Of a DNA stretch of 64,000 bases, positions 11,216 through 22,726 are shown piece after piece. Within the stretch, counting starts at the first letter, position 1. Each line of letters begins with the position of its first letter. The notes below the pieces were generated by a model. The model saw only the letters and a program-made list of their open reading frames with translations. It searched no databases and had not been told where the DNA came from. The position numbers and the translations under genes are program-made. This stretch comes from Morella rubra. Its lineage: Eukaryota > Streptophyta > Magnoliopsida > Fagales > Myricaceae. The stretch covers positions 21,235,351 to 21,299,350 of the forward strand of contig CM025856.1 of NCBI GenBank assembly GCA_003952965.2. The letters are read 5' to 3'.

Positions 11216-13303
11216 GAGCCGGCAAAGTGCTGGCAGTGTCCGAAGAAGCTTCCCACGTGAGCGATCCTCTTAAAGCTATGACGCTCCACTTTTCCTATCC
11301 GGATCCACATGCAACTGGGCAGTCGAACTGTCAAAGCAAAGGCAATCCGCTCCTGTATTTTGACTGTTAGACAACTGTTAAGGAGTGGTGCCAGAACAAA
11401 GTAAGTGTTTAGGAGCAATAAGATATTTATCTTTTTTAGTCAATTTACACATATTTAGGCTAATAATTTAAGGACCCGTGCAATTCTTCAATTCCACATA
11501 AACTTGACAACTACAGACCAAAGACTCGCTCCAAAAAGAGCTTGTATGACAATTTTTGAATCCTGTGGTAGCATATTGGTTAACAATATAAAAGTTACAC
11601 GCAACGGTGGCCTGTTTATTTCCATAACATCCTAAGATATACATGATGCAGAAATTGTCATACTCATTTGGGACAATTTTTCTCCCATAAAAATCAATGG
11701 TCTGACATCTTTGAATAGCAACTAATGGCAGTGGCCATAATTGTGACCATTATTCATTTTTAACAGATGAGTCATTATAGTACAATTTTGAATAAACTAA
11801 TATTGTGGCTTATTTTTTAGATATATAAGTCATTTTGTTCATAAAAATTAATCGAGTAACAAGGATAGGTCCTAGATTGGCTATTCGACCCCAACAATAG
11901 ACATCTTGACTTCATGTCGAATTTTTATTAGTCGACTATTTTTAGTGGAGGAAAATGATTTATATGTTTAAAAAATGAACTATACGACTGACTCGTTCAA
12001 AAATATATTCCAAAAACTGTTTTGTTGAAAATCAATATCAAAAGAACTAAAAGTTTTAATTAAAAGTCAATTTCAAGAGAACTAAAGTTTTAATTGTGTC
12101 TAATTAAAATGACTAATATATGTGTATATAAGGGTGTGCTGTTCCAGCGATGGATCAAGTCCAGGAAACAATCTATTAAGTGATTTGCTAATCCCATACC
12201 TCCTCCCCACTAAACAACAGGACAACTTATGATGAAACGAAGGCAAACAGCCGTACTTCAATTGAACGGTTCCAAACTTCTTTCCAGTCTCTGTCGTGCG
12301 ACGTAGCGTGTCTTTTGTTAATGTTACGGTTTTCGCTTGGTGGGGATTCGGGAACAATAAGACAAACACATCTGCCCGTCCAATTTGCGAAAATATCTCG
12401 CGAGACCTTCAAAATCGCCAATCGAGCCGTGAAAACGCTGCATTCCCATTTCACAGCGCGTTTGGGCTGCATATGCTCTGATATTTTCTGCAATTTTCTA
12501 TAATTTACAGAATTTGACAAATAAATTTGGTGGTACAGATAAGAAGGAAAACGTAGACAGACCGACAAAGTAAAAGGAGGCCCCATAAATAAATTGAAAA
12601 AAAAAGGGAGGAGAGGTTAAATTAGGTCACGGAGGTGTGTGGCATGGGAAGGACCCGCAAACCCTCCGATCTGTGCGAGTTATAATAAGTAGGCTCAAAT
12701 CTGTTGGGGCAGGGGATCACGTGAGGAAAGCAAAACAAATCATGTGATTCTTCCATTAGATTAACAACTTGTACATGTTCGCATGATCCCCATAAAAAAT
12801 ATCCTTAACTAAATTAACCCCGAAACAGCAACGCCAACATTTATTTTTTTGTTTTTTTTGTTTTTACAATATTCAAGTCTGTGGCTCAATTAATAGATCC
12901 TCTTTGCGAAAATAAAACAAGAAAAATTGTCCTCAGAATCATGAATTGGAGGAGGGGTTTAATTTTGAAGGAACAAAATTCTCCGAAAAAGAAAATCTTT
13001 GAACGTGTCCGTAGTCTTTTTGTACAGCTAAGGAAGCACAGATAAATCATGCAAACTACTACATGCTTTCTCGGTGCCAACTGTAAACTGTTTTGAGCAA
13101 TGCAGCGAGTTAAAGCGGTGACCAAAAGCCTAGGGAATCTTTCCAGTCGTGGACAAAGCTTGAGCTGCCCCAGGCCATACCCATTTCCAGCGCTTGGTCC
13201 CCATTTTTAGCGGTTTATTTATTTCTAGACCTCGTATTTATTTGTTAACGAAAATTCTAAACCCCCCCTATTTTGCCCAAGTCTTTTGTACGTTTTTCGT
13301 AGC

Positions 13304-13309
13304 CACGTG
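13304..13309. promoter_or_regulatory. G-box upstream of SMT2
   Basis: Palindromic CACGTG in the context GCCACGTGTT, about 160 bp before the SMT2 start codon. This is a known plant bZIP/bHLH binding core; use here is inferred from position only. An AT-rich TATA-like stretch (ATAATAAAAA, 13391-13400) and a CT-rich leader lie between it and the ATG. Confidence 0.45.
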
Positions 13310-13466
13310 TTCACCCCAGCAACTTGATCCACGCACCATGCGCGTGCAACAATCCGTCGGTAAAGACTTCTCCGTTCTTGCCAAACGGGGATAATAAAAA
13401 GGACCAAAAGATTTTCTGCATCACTCAAATCTCACTCTCACTCTGACTCTCCCTCTCTTAACCCAA

Positions 13467-14549
13467 ATGGATTCTCTTGTTCTCTTCTGTACTGGGGCTC
13501 TGCTTGCCGGTGGCCTCTTCTGGTTCGTTTGTATTCTCGGTCCCGCCGAACAGAAGGGCAAACGAGCCGTGGATCTTTCCGGCGGCTCAATCTCCGCCGA
13601 GAAAGTGCAAGATAATTACAAGCAGTACTGGTCATTCTTTCGCCGCCCGAAAGAGATCGAAACCGCCGAGAAAGTTCCCGACTTCGTCGACACTTTCTAC
13701 AATCTTGTCACTGACATCTACGAGTGGGGCTGGGGCCAGTCCTTCCACTTTTCTCCTTCAATCCCCGGGAAGTCCCACCGTGATGCCACGCGCCTTCACG
13801 AGGAGATGGCCGTAGATCTTATCGACGTCAAGCCTGGAGATCGAGTTCTCGATGTCGGTTGTGGCGTGGGTGGGCCGATGCGTGCTATCGCCGCCCACTC
13901 GCGCGCAAAGGTCGTCGGCATCACCATCAACGAATACCAAGTGAATCGCGCACGTATGCATAACAAGAAGGCGGGCCTGGACTCGCTCTGCGAAGTCGTG
14001 TGCGGGAACTTCCTCGAGATGCCGTTCCCGGACAACAGCTTCGACGGCGCGTACTCAATCGAAGCGACCTGTCACGCGCCGAAGCTGGAGGATGTGTACG
14101 CCGAGATCTTTAGGGTGTTGAAGCCCGGATCTCTCTACGTGTCGTACGAGTGGGTCACAACTGACAAGTACAGGTCCGAAAACCCCGAGCACGTGGAGGT
14201 CATCCAAGGTATCGAAAGAGGGGACGCTTTGCCCGGGCTTAGGAGCTACACGGATATAGCCGAGACTGCAAGGAAGGTTGGGTTCGAGATCGTCAAGGAG
14301 CGAGATCTGGCTAAGCCTCCGGCTCAACCTTGGTGGACGAGGTTGAAGATGGGGAGGATCGCCTACTGGAGGAACCACATTGTGGTCACCATACTCTCGG
14401 CTTTGGGAATCGCGCCCAAAGGGACGGTCGATGTGCACGAGATGCTGTTCATTACCGCTGACCATTTGACCCGAGGTGGCGAAAGCGGGATTTTCACGCC
14501 GATGCACATGATCCTCTGCAGAAAGCCAGAGTCACCCGAATCATCATGA
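13467..14549 (+). CDS. SMT2: 24-methylenesterol C-methyltransferase (SMT2/SMT3 type)
   Basis: Transfers a methyl group from S-adenosylmethionine to C-28 of 24-methylenelophenol. This is the second side-chain alkylation of plant sterols, which sets the campesterol to sitosterol ratio; the enzyme is ER-bound. The frame is one exon of 360 residues, the usual length for SMT2. The N-terminal hydrophobic segment (about residues 5-25) fits a membrane anchor. The sterol-binding motif YEWGWGQSFHF is at 85-95 and the SAM motif LDVGCGVGG at 128-136. The region IEATCHAPK near 198-206 is another conserved SMT signature. The start is the first Met and gives the MDSL N-terminus typical of SMT2. The coding region is much richer in GC than its flanks. 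By synteny it corresponds to Arabidopsis At1g20330/At1g76090. Identification is secure; SMT2 versus SMT3 cannot be separated because both descend from one gene. Confidence 0.97.
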   Translation: MDSLVLFCTGALLAGGLFWFVCILGPAEQKGKRAVDLSGGSISAEKVQDNYKQYWSFFRRPKEIETAEKVPDFVDTFYNLVTDIYEWGWGQSFHFSPSIPGKSHRDATRLHEEMAVDLIDVKPGDRVLDVGCGVGGPMRAIAAHSRAKVVGITINEYQVNRARMHNKKAGLDSLCEVVCGNFLEMPFPDNSFDGAYSIEATCHAPKLEDVYAEIFRVLKPGSLYVSYEWVTTDKYRSENPEHVEVIQGIERGDALPGLRSYTDIAETARKVGFEIVKERDLAKPPAQPWWTRLKMGRIAYWRNHIVVTILSALGIAPKGTVDVHEMLFITADHLTRGGESGIFTPMHMILCRKPESPESS

Positions 14550-15010
14550 TCAACGGTTGATGAGGTAACCACCTCACGTGCCGGTTCCAGAACCAACCCC
14601 TTTCCAACCGCCTGTTACTTTAATATTTTTTAGTTTTGCTTAGTTTTTTTTTCCCCTATTTTTTCCTCTAATTTCAATTTTCAATGATCTATGTATTTTG
14701 GTTTGGGAATTTAGTTTAAATATCGTGGTTGGAGGCTTGGTTTCTAGCATTGTGATAGTCAAGAAGAGCTTCGGAATTTGTGATTGGTTGTCTGGAATTT
14801 AAAATTTCTATATTTGCGTGTCCATTAATGCTGAAATCTGAAGAGTCAACACTGCCGAAGTCGGTGAGAAGTTTTTTATTATCTTTAAATCTGCTCTATT
14901 TTATTCCATATTATAAGCAGAATCTTTTCAGCGGATTTTCCTCCAAATTATATTTAAAAAATTGTCAGTTTCTTCCTGCTTCTAGGGGAGCACCAAAGGA
15001 TTAGAGAAAG

Positions 15011-15016
<6 letters not shown>

Positions 15017-15042
<26 letters not shown>
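15017..15042. repeat. (GA)n microsatellite
   Basis: About 13 GA units between duplicated GAGCACCAAAGG motifs at roughly 14988 and 15038. Confidence 0.9.
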
Positions 15043-15056
15043 CACCAAAGGCGTTT

Positions 15057-15089
15057 CAGATTTACGTTTCAAGGTGAAACGTAAATCTG
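15057..15089. repeat. Perfect 15-bp inverted repeat (hairpin)
   Basis: The left arm CAGATTTACGTTTCA and its exact reverse complement TGAAACGTAAATCTG are separated by only three bases (AGG). It lies about 510 bp after the SMT2 stop. The loop would be tight; no function is known. Confidence 0.8.
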
Positions 15090-16526
15090 GACGAGTTTAA
15101 CGTGCCTGAGAACAGGCGAAACTTGCTCGTGTGTATGGGTGGTGCACGAGGCGCACGTGGATAGATAGGAAACAATTGAATTGCTAGTTCCTTAGGTGGC
15201 CATCACTCGTTCTTGTTGAGGCTTCCATGTGTGTTTTGTGAAAGTCAGAATCCCGCCAAAATTAGTCCTGCTTTTGTTTTGCTTTGTCATGGTATGCGTG
15301 CTTTTAGCTACACGGTCTAACGGAAGAGCCTGAAAACTACAAGACATGTGGACCACACCCACCTTGGATCTCTCTCTCACTCTCTCTGACTCCATCTCCA
15401 TTTTAATTTTTTTTAAACACCCACTTAGGATCTTTCAATCTTTGCCTCTTCTGTCGGCTTCTTCAATGTGGTCGCCATTTAAATATGCCTTCCACTTTTT
15501 TTGTGTGGAAGAATGTGCTTTCCACCCACTAGTGATCTGAAATTTATTATGCACGACATAAATATCTATTGGGAAGTTGATGAATCCAGGTCGTAAAGAT
15601 CGTTCTAAAAAATGGAGCGGTGAAAGATGATCTTTCCGCTGTTTTTTTGTTTGCTTCTGTGGTCCGTTTGGACTGCGAGTGGGTGGGGGACCTGTTCTGG
15701 TCGTGTTGTAACAAGTAGCACGGGAGTTTTGTTGTGTTGGGGTTTTCCTAATTCGTTTATCCGAGACAGTTGGCAAGATGCCTCTGACCAGGATGAATAT
15801 AATCCAAAAAGTTGGCGATCTTCATCGCAGTGCATCCTATAGGTTAAAGTTTACGTTAATGGTGGTATCCTAAAGAACATGGGTAGAGCAGAAAGAAAAG
15901 TTTTGTTCTTCCTGGTTAATGAAGAAATGCACGTTCTAGAAAAAAAATTATACTGAAGAATACAAATACTGGATTTTTTATATTAGGTACTTTTTTTTTT
16001 TTCTCATCTTATCGGGTACTTGCTAACGAATGGGTCTGTGGTGAAATATGCCCACGGAAAAATATTGGCCTCTTATGTCGGGTTTCCTTGATTTGGAGAC
16101 CAGCTAATATTAGTCTTGGACTCTTTCGTTCACAACGTGTTACCGATGAACACGAAAAGGGCGTCATCAGTGTATCCCATGGGCATTACCTAAAACTGGT
16201 AGTGTAAACGTGTATGGTTGATGTTGTTTTTCCCGACTTTTTTTTGTGGATTAGGGCCGACACTCCCCTGGAAAAAGAAGGAATATACTTGATGGGCCAT
16301 ATGTCGTGAGGCCCAATTAGACTTGACCACCCCTGACTTGGCTTGCTGCTGGCATTCCAGCCCGGCCATTTAAATCTCCCATTAGGAATCCTTGAGAGTT
16401 TAGACTAAGAGGACCTATATGATCGCAATCTCTCATGCTCATAATAGAACTCTAAAACTAGCTCTTGAGGTGTTAGACTTCATTTAGAGAAAAAGAAAAA
16501 AGAAAAAAAAAAGAGGTGTTAGACTT

Positions 16527-16587
16527 CCAATAGATTTGTGATTCTCATTCCCTAACACCTCCAATAGATTTGTGATTCTCATTCCCT
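16527..16587. repeat. Two-copy tandem repeat, 34-bp period
   Basis: The block beginning CCAATAGATTTGTGATTCTC occurs at 16527 and again at 16561, identical over about 27 bp, joined by a short AACACCT linker. Confidence 0.85.
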
Positions 16588-17098
16588 TATAAAATCAATG
16601 TACGCCCTCCTTTTTTTTCAAAATTGAATTATATGCTCTAGCCTAAAATATCTCATTGAGATTTGACTTTAGTTCATCTGAAGTCGCCCTTCTCGATAAT
16701 TCTTACAGGATTGATTGACTCCGAGCACTTGGTGATACTTGACATCATCAATACTTAGTACTATGAATGAGTTCATTCCATAAACATGGTAATGCTAAAT
16801 TTGCAGCATCGAATTTAGAGTCAGGGGATGTGATATGTCCAGTTATGCTAAATAGTTTATGAAGATTGATACGCACTTGCCTCAAAGAAAAGCAATCCAT
16901 GGGTTCTTAAGCCTGTGTTTGGCAGCAACACTGCAAATTATTTTGGCTTTTCTTACTCAAGCAATGTTCAAGTTTACCCATCTTATTAATTTGTTAAGAC
17001 TAATTAAAACATGTAAAATTTAATTTTTCTTTTATAATAAAAAAAGAGAAAATGGTAGGTCGAGTAAGGAGAAATGAGGATCTCCTCTTCAACAACAG

Positions 17099-18065
17099 CA
17101 GGACCGTCTCTAAGATAAATAGAGCTTTAGGCGAAACCATAAAAAGAGGCATTTAATCTTTTGTATTCAAGATTTGTCAATAGATCATTTTCAATTGATA
17201 ATATAGCCAATCCATTTAATCTTTCTTGAATCATAGTAGATCTTAAATATGATTTTATAGGTATTGTTGATAATATTCTATAAGAAATACTTGCATTTAA
17301 ATTTTTTGCTTTGTTTTTAGCTTTTCATATCCATATTTGTATTTTCTATTAGATATATTAGATATCTCAAAATTATCCTAAATTGAAAAATGAGCACTAC
17401 AATCAACACAAACAGAAATTTAAAATAAAATTATACAATATTCAACTTAATCTCAAATTTTCAATTTTCTCTAGATAAAAAAGTGATAACTACAAGAAAT
17501 AAAAGTATAAAACTAATTTAAAAGTTAAAATGTTAGAATAATAGCACCTGTGAGGAAGAAGAGGGTTAGGCAGGCTTTGAGATTTTGAAATTAAATGAAC
17601 ACTTGAAAATTAGCTAGAAAGAAAGAAAGATATGTCTTCACAATAGAAAAATAAAGAAAAATGGTGAAGAGAAGAGTGAAAGTAGGATATCAATTTAGAA
17701 GTGAGCTATAAAAAATGAAGTGTAAGATAAATAAATGTTGGTGAAAAGAATAGTGAAAGTAAAAATTAAGAAACTGCTAAAAATTGGAAGTCTAATAGTC
17801 CTTTTTTTTTTTTTCAATTTTAAAATTAGAAGATGAATAGTCTTTTTAAAATTTTAAAGTTGAAAGTCATCTTTTGAAATTTTGAATTATGTTTTTCTTT
17901 ATAAGAGGAAAATTTGAGACTTATTTCTTCTTTTGTTAAGTTAAAATATTTAAATTATAGGGCCTGTAACTTATTAAATATTACTTAAAATAGAAAGTGG
18001 GGGCGTTCTTATTTTGGGGGCCTTAGTCAACCACCTAGGCTGCCTATGCTCATACGCCTCTGCTG
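17099..18065 (-). mobile_element. hAT transposon relic with transposase C-terminus
   Basis: Minus-strand translation of about 17320-17110 gives the C-terminal dimerisation region of a plant hAT transposase. It includes SYLRSTMIQ followed by ERLNGLAILSIEND and then LLTNLEYKRLNA, in one frame. The two outer edges start CAGGACCGTCTC (17099, plus) and CAGAGGCGTATG (18065, minus). CAG-type ends and the adjoining GGCCCCCAAAAT stretch are usual for plant hAT elements. No matching 8-bp target duplication was found, and the rest of the transposase is missing, so the element is dead and its borders are approximate. Confidence 0.6.
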
Positions 18066-18400
18066 CACAATCACCTGTCTGAGGGAAGAGTTCCTCTCGA
18101 CGACCGTTGCAGGGAAGAGATCTCTCCTCACGAACTCGCACACGGTAGATCTCCACCCTCCTCTTTGTCGCCTTGGGGGTAGATTTCCCCCAGTATCGCG
18201 AGGACAAGGGTGGTGGGGCAGAGATATCCCCATGTGGGCAGATCTAAGTCTCCCCCTACAAAGTTGGCTTGCTGAGGATATCCCCCATGGCTCTAGGCGA
18301 GGGGGAAGATATCCCTCGACGACATTGGCCAAGGGGAGATCTCTCCCTCCAGTTCGCTGGCAGGGATCTTCCCTGGACGAATTAGGGGAGAAGAGACGAC
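18060..18400. repeat. Decayed minisatellite, period about 30-33 bp
   Basis: Roughly ten imperfect units, each built around a GATATCCC / GATCTCTCC core followed by a GC-rich tail. Cores are seen near 18113, 18146, 18178, 18219, 18275, 18306 and 18337. One plus-strand frame stays open for 119 codons across it and shows a matching 10-11 residue peptide period (R-x-x-P pattern), but no known domain. The base composition contrasts sharply with the AT-rich hAT relic on its left. Confidence 0.6.
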
Positions 18401-18568
18401 GTTAGGATTGAACTTCAGGGAGCCAAAATACAAAAAAAGGTTAATTCTGTTTTCTTTTAAAAAAATTCTCCCTTTTTTTAGTATTTAAATAGTATATCAG
18501 CGAAGGAAATTTTGGGAAATAGAGCACTTGTGAGGGATACTTTTTAGATATCACATTTTTAAATCGTT

Positions 18569-19019
18569 GTAAAAAATAGGGGTGAAAATCGACCCTTCAG
18601 TTTGGTTTTCAGCCCCAACTGAGAACCGAATCGGTTCAGTTCTTGTAAACTCCCAATCGACAGCCGTTAGTTGGGAGAACTGGCCGGGCCGACCAGATTC
18701 GGTGGTCGACCCGGTTCGGTCCGCTGATTCCTCGGGTAGACAAAGATTTCTTGGTGCAAAATCAAATGAATTTATTGAGAAGATGATCGAGTATTCAAAA
18801 ATCAATGCACCTCTGCAGAAAAGAACTACTCACAGTCCACAAGTGATTCGAAAGGAGCTCTTGTCCTTCAAATTTATTGGCTAATAATCACCTAAAAAAA
18901 ATTACTCGGGTAATCTATCGCTCTAATCTCTGGAAAAAATTAGGGAACACAACAGCCTTTCTAGCTTCACCTTTGGCTTCTGCCATTACCGGTGCTGTTA
19001 TACATGTTGAGAAGGGAAT

Positions 19020-19050
<31 letters not shown>

Positions 19051-19409
19051 TTGATGCCAGTAAGAGAGACGACGTCGGCGGTGGGATTTTCAGGCTGAAG
19101 TGTGAAGGGGGCCATTTTTCACGGTGAAAGAGAAAGGGGTGGGGGGGGAGGGTCGTGACTTGTGAAAGGGGGAGGGCAACTAGGAAATAAGTTAAAAGGG
19201 GGGAATAAAAAAATAAAAACAAAAAAAGGAAGTGAAATTACCTAGGGGCCCTCGGTTCGACGCCTTGGGCCCCCAAAATCGTGGGTTGAACCGAGGCCCT
19301 CGGTTTTGAAATTTTTTGGGTCGACAGCCGAACCGGACTGTCTCAGAACTGGCCGATTTGGGTTGGCCCATTCGGTTCCGGCCCAAATCTGTTCAAGCCT
19401 AGTAAAAAA
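18569..19409. mobile_element. Non-autonomous hAT element with 8-bp target duplication
   Basis: The element spans 18577-19401 (825 bp). It is flanked on both sides by the identical 8-mer GTAAAAAA (18569-18576 and 19402-19409), the exact target duplication length of hAT transposons. The left end reads TAGGGGTGAAAATCGACC. The right end, reverse-complemented, reads TAGGCTTGAACAGATTTGGG, with 9 of the first 12 bases matching. The subterminal parts are full of CGGTTCGG / GAACCG motifs, typical of this MITE class. It contains a (GA)n tract at 19024-19050 and no transposase. Confidence 0.82.
19024..19050. repeat. (GA)n microsatellite inside the hAT element
   Basis: About 13 GA units within the non-autonomous element. 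Confidence 0.9.
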
Positions 19410-19853
19410 CAGGCTTTAAATTGCACAATATGGAATTTTTTTTCCTTGTCGCACAATATGTATATTGGGTTCATGTCACGTCTTTACTTTATGAGTCGTT
19501 ATAGGCGAATTAAGTGGAGCCTTGAATTTATGAATCCGCACAAGCCCAGCTGATATGGTTTCACAACATTATTTGGGCCCCCACTCACACGTACCTTAAT
19601 GAGATATTTTGGACCGAAAGGAATATCCTAAAGAAAATGAGAAAGAGCAGGATAAAAATCCCCAAAGTGGCCCATACATGTGGACGATTTCAACCACAAA
19701 CTGAACGAATGGATATGGTCTCTGAACACTCAGATTTCATGCCAAAATCCTTAGCTATTTGCCATGTTCTTTCGGCATCGCCTTATCTGAACTTCCATCT
19801 CCAGAAAAACCTAAAGCCTTCCTCCCGTATTACTGGCCCTCTCTTTGCTTTCT

Positions 19854-20753
19854 ATGGCCTCATTCACAACTTTCTTATCCAAACCACTCTCGTCTTTTGC
19901 CACTGTACCTGAAACGAATCAGCTTTGCTCCCATAGCTCATTTTTACGCTTTCTGAGTGAGCCGGCTAAGCCTCTACGATCAAAGCTTCAATCTAAGCGA
20001 ACTCACTTCGTGACAAAGGCCACAACCGCATCTGGCACCAAACAAGCTGCTAAAACAGATGAAAGAGTGCAGCAAATCCACAGCATAGAAGAATTCGATG
20101 AAGCCCTCCGAGTGGCCAAAAACAAGCTCGTTGTGGTAGAGTACGAGGCCAGGCAGAGCAAACAAAGCAGTAAAATCTACCCGTTCATGGTGGATCTCAG
20201 CCGTACATGCAGCGACGTAGAGTTCCTCCTGGTAATTGGTGACGAATCAGAAAAGACTAGGGAACTTTGCAAGAGGGAGAAAATTGATAAAGTCCCACAC
20301 TTCAGCTTTTACAAGAGCATGGAGAAAATTCATGAAGAGGAGGGGATAGGCCCAGATACGCTTATGGGAGACGTATTATACTATGGGGATAGCCATTCTG
20401 CCGTGGAGCAACTACACTCCGGGGAGGATGTGGAGAAGCTGATGGAAGATCATAAGGTTGACGGCAAGCTGATTGTGCTCGATGTGGGGTTGAAGCATTG
20501 CGGGCCATGCGTGAAGGTCTATCCGACGGTGCTAAAGCTATCGAGGCAGATGACGGACACAGTGGTTTTTGCACGCATGAATGGCGATGAGAACGACAGC
20601 TGCATGCAGTTCTTGAAGGACATGGACGTGGTGGAGGTCCCTACGTTTTTGTTCATCAGGGACGGTAAGATATGTGGAAGGTATGTGGGTTCGGGTAAAG
20701 GTGAGCTAATTGGTGAGATCCTTAGATACCAAGGAGTTCGTGTCACATATTAA
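19854..20753 (+). CDS. CDSP32: Thioredoxin-like protein CDSP32, chloroplastic
   Basis: Chloroplast drought-induced stress protein of 32 kDa: two thioredoxin-like modules in the stroma that act as a reductant donor for 2-Cys peroxiredoxin and methionine sulfoxide reductase B (known for the family). This single exon encodes 299 residues from the ATG at 19854 ([14 protein letters not shown]); an ATG three codons upstream at 19845 is less like the family start. The first 60 residues are Ser/Lys-rich, as in a transit peptide. The N-terminal module (about 75-190) lacks a CxxC site. The C-terminal module has the active site HCGPC at 215-219 and the conserved [10 protein letters not shown] near 262-271. 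The ending GVRVTY is typical. By synteny it matches Arabidopsis At1g76080. Very secure. Confidence 0.97.
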   Translation: MASFTTFLSKPLSSFATVPETNQLCSHSSFLRFLSEPAKPLRSKLQSKRTHFVTKATTASGTKQAAKTDERVQQIHSIEEFDEALRVAKNKLVVVEYEARQSKQSSKIYPFMVDLSRTCSDVEFLLVIGDESEKTRELCKREKIDKVPHFSFYKSMEKIHEEEGIGPDTLMGDVLYYGDSHSAVEQLHSGEDVEKLMEDHKVDGKLIVLDVGLKHCGPCVKVYPTVLKLSRQMTDTVVFARMNGDENDSCMQFLKDMDVVEVPTFLFIRDGKICGRYVGSGKGELIGEILRYQGVRVTY

Positions 20754-22726
20754 ATCTCCACAAAACCCCAGAAGACACGAGATGGAACATGATTCGCAAA
20801 ATTTTTCGATTGTATGGTACTGATACAATATGAAATTGGACAACTAGGACTTAAATTATGGCATTTGAGTTTCTCCGTGGAAGCTCATCCAGGACGCAAT
20901 GAAGCAAATATATATACAGAGCATCATGGAACAATCTGTTCGAATGGATGAACTCTTAGTAACAATTACCTAATTTTTCCTTTCTAATGCAAACAATTAA
21001 GGGATTATCTTTTTCTTTTTGTTTAACAATCCAATTTCCTTTCTTCCACATCAATTCACATCATCATACATGGCCCTGTTTGAAACAGTAAATCTGTTTG
21101 ATTTGCTGAGTTGCTTTACTTTTCTTTTCTAAAGAACATTAGAGATGGAGGCCCTCGGTCTTTGGTTCGAAAAGAAGATTCTGGGTTTTGGGCTTTTTAG
21201 TAGAAGGAGAGGGTAATAGAGAGACGGGAGAAAGAAATAGAAAACAAAGATTGGCTCACGGGGGTCTATCTTCCTCGGCAGTTTGGCCGCCTTCTCCAAC
21301 TTATTTATTGGCCTTTGATTTTTCTTTTTTTGGTTTCCGAATTTGGTAAGAGATTGGAGAGATTGATTGGAGGAACAAGGTCCACTACCTGTTAATCTTC
21401 TTCTCCACCCCAAAGCCACGCCGTCCATCACCAATCCCCGTAGGCCATTTGTACGGTTTCTTTAACATCTGCAACCACCTTCCTCTGTTTCTCAGATACA
21501 CTTAGCATAGATACAGCATTTCAGAGAATTGAGGGGGCGCATAGGGTAAGATATCTCCTTTAATGTAGAGCAACGCCGACTTAAATTAAAATTATGAGAT
21601 TTTAAAAAGAGAGAGAAAAAAAATCATAACTTCATCCAACACCTTTGAGGAGCGTAAGGCTTCCGTCACTAATCCGTCTGCCGATCGAAGAGGCTTTAAT
21701 TGGTTGGCCTGGGCTTCTTCTCTTTGAGAAAATTGAGCGAGTACTCGACTCTCGAGTTAACGATTTTGAAGGCCGCTCTCATCCAGTCCGGATCAACCGG
21801 ATGGTTCATCTAAAATTGAGTGAACTTTTGCGCGAACTCAGGCATTTGATGATTCCGAAATGTAGGGAATGACAGACTGAATTCGTCGTTAACAGAGCAG
21901 GCTAAGCCACTATTTTTTACTTAAAAGAAAATAGAAAAAGTTCCTCTTTTTTTGTCTCATCCAAAGGCATTAAGTTGACAATCATAACTTTTTAACATAG
22001 CTTGTAATTTGTATGGCATCTATGAATATTGTTACAAATTTAGGGAGTACTAGAAATATGAGTTATGAAGCGGTAATCAGTGGCAGGCATTTCCAAACAT
22101 TTTCAACGGGAAAAAAAAAATATATATGAATATATATATATATACACACACACACTCGAGAATCGAGATGTGAAATGCACCAAGTCAAAAATTATAGCCC
22201 CACTGCAAGATTGACTTTAGGCACATGATATTGGGCAAAAACGCCTTATATTGGAATGCCCATTATCCCAATGGCCTAAAATGTTATGGGCTAAGGTCAT
22301 TGGCTGTAGAGCTTTTATTTATTTATTTTTTGGTCCCTTTGCATAGCTCCAAAGGTACCGCCGGCTCCAACTCCGAAATCAGAGGAACGAAATGATGTAA
22401 ATCAAAACTATCTAACGTAATTACATAATTGCTTGCTTGTTAGATCAAGTTACTTGACATTAAAGCCAATCCCAATGATGCATAAGCCAGAGCATGGCCG
22501 GTGTACAGGAGAAATTAACAAGGTGTTTTTTACATTCATCTATGAAATGATTGTAAGATACCATCATGCCTAGTACAGTTTTCCTTCAAATTTCATTACA
22601 TTTTTCACACCCAACATGATAATTTCCTATAAATTTCATCACCTATTTGCACCATAAAATCTATCATGTAAAGCAACACAAAAGAATGAAGAAAAAAAAT
22701 TAAAAACTAAATCTGGGGAAATGCTA
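20754..22726. other. Intergenic stretch between convergent genes
   Basis: 2 kb between the CDSP32 stop and the stop of the minus-strand 14-1-1-like gene. No supported gene is present. A compound (TA)n(CA)n microsatellite lies near 22120-22156. The open frame at 21645-21872 (75 codons) has no recognisable similarity. Confidence 0.55.

Larger units (their letters stand above)
8787..13303. other. Intergenic stretch between MFS and SMT2
   Basis: 4.5 kb with no convincing gene. The longest open frames (9824-10207 plus; 10323-9964 and 12586-12227 minus) have no recognisable domain and overlap each other. Contents seen: an A15 tract near 9403-9418, a MITE at 10704-11104, a (TA)n tract at 11176-11214, and a loose 37-bp tandem repeat near 12028-12098. 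Confidence 0.6.
14550..17098. other. Intergenic stretch after SMT2
   Basis: No supported gene. It contains the SMT2 3' region, a (GA)n tract at 15017-15042 flanked by two copies of GAGCACCAAAGG, a perfect hairpin at 15057-15089, and a tandem repeat at 16527-16587. The rest is AT-rich with no recognised content. Confidence 0.55.

Noticed and set aside
18046-18405. 119-codon frame as a real gene
   Set aside because: It is explained by the decayed minisatellite; no start context, family or splice partner.
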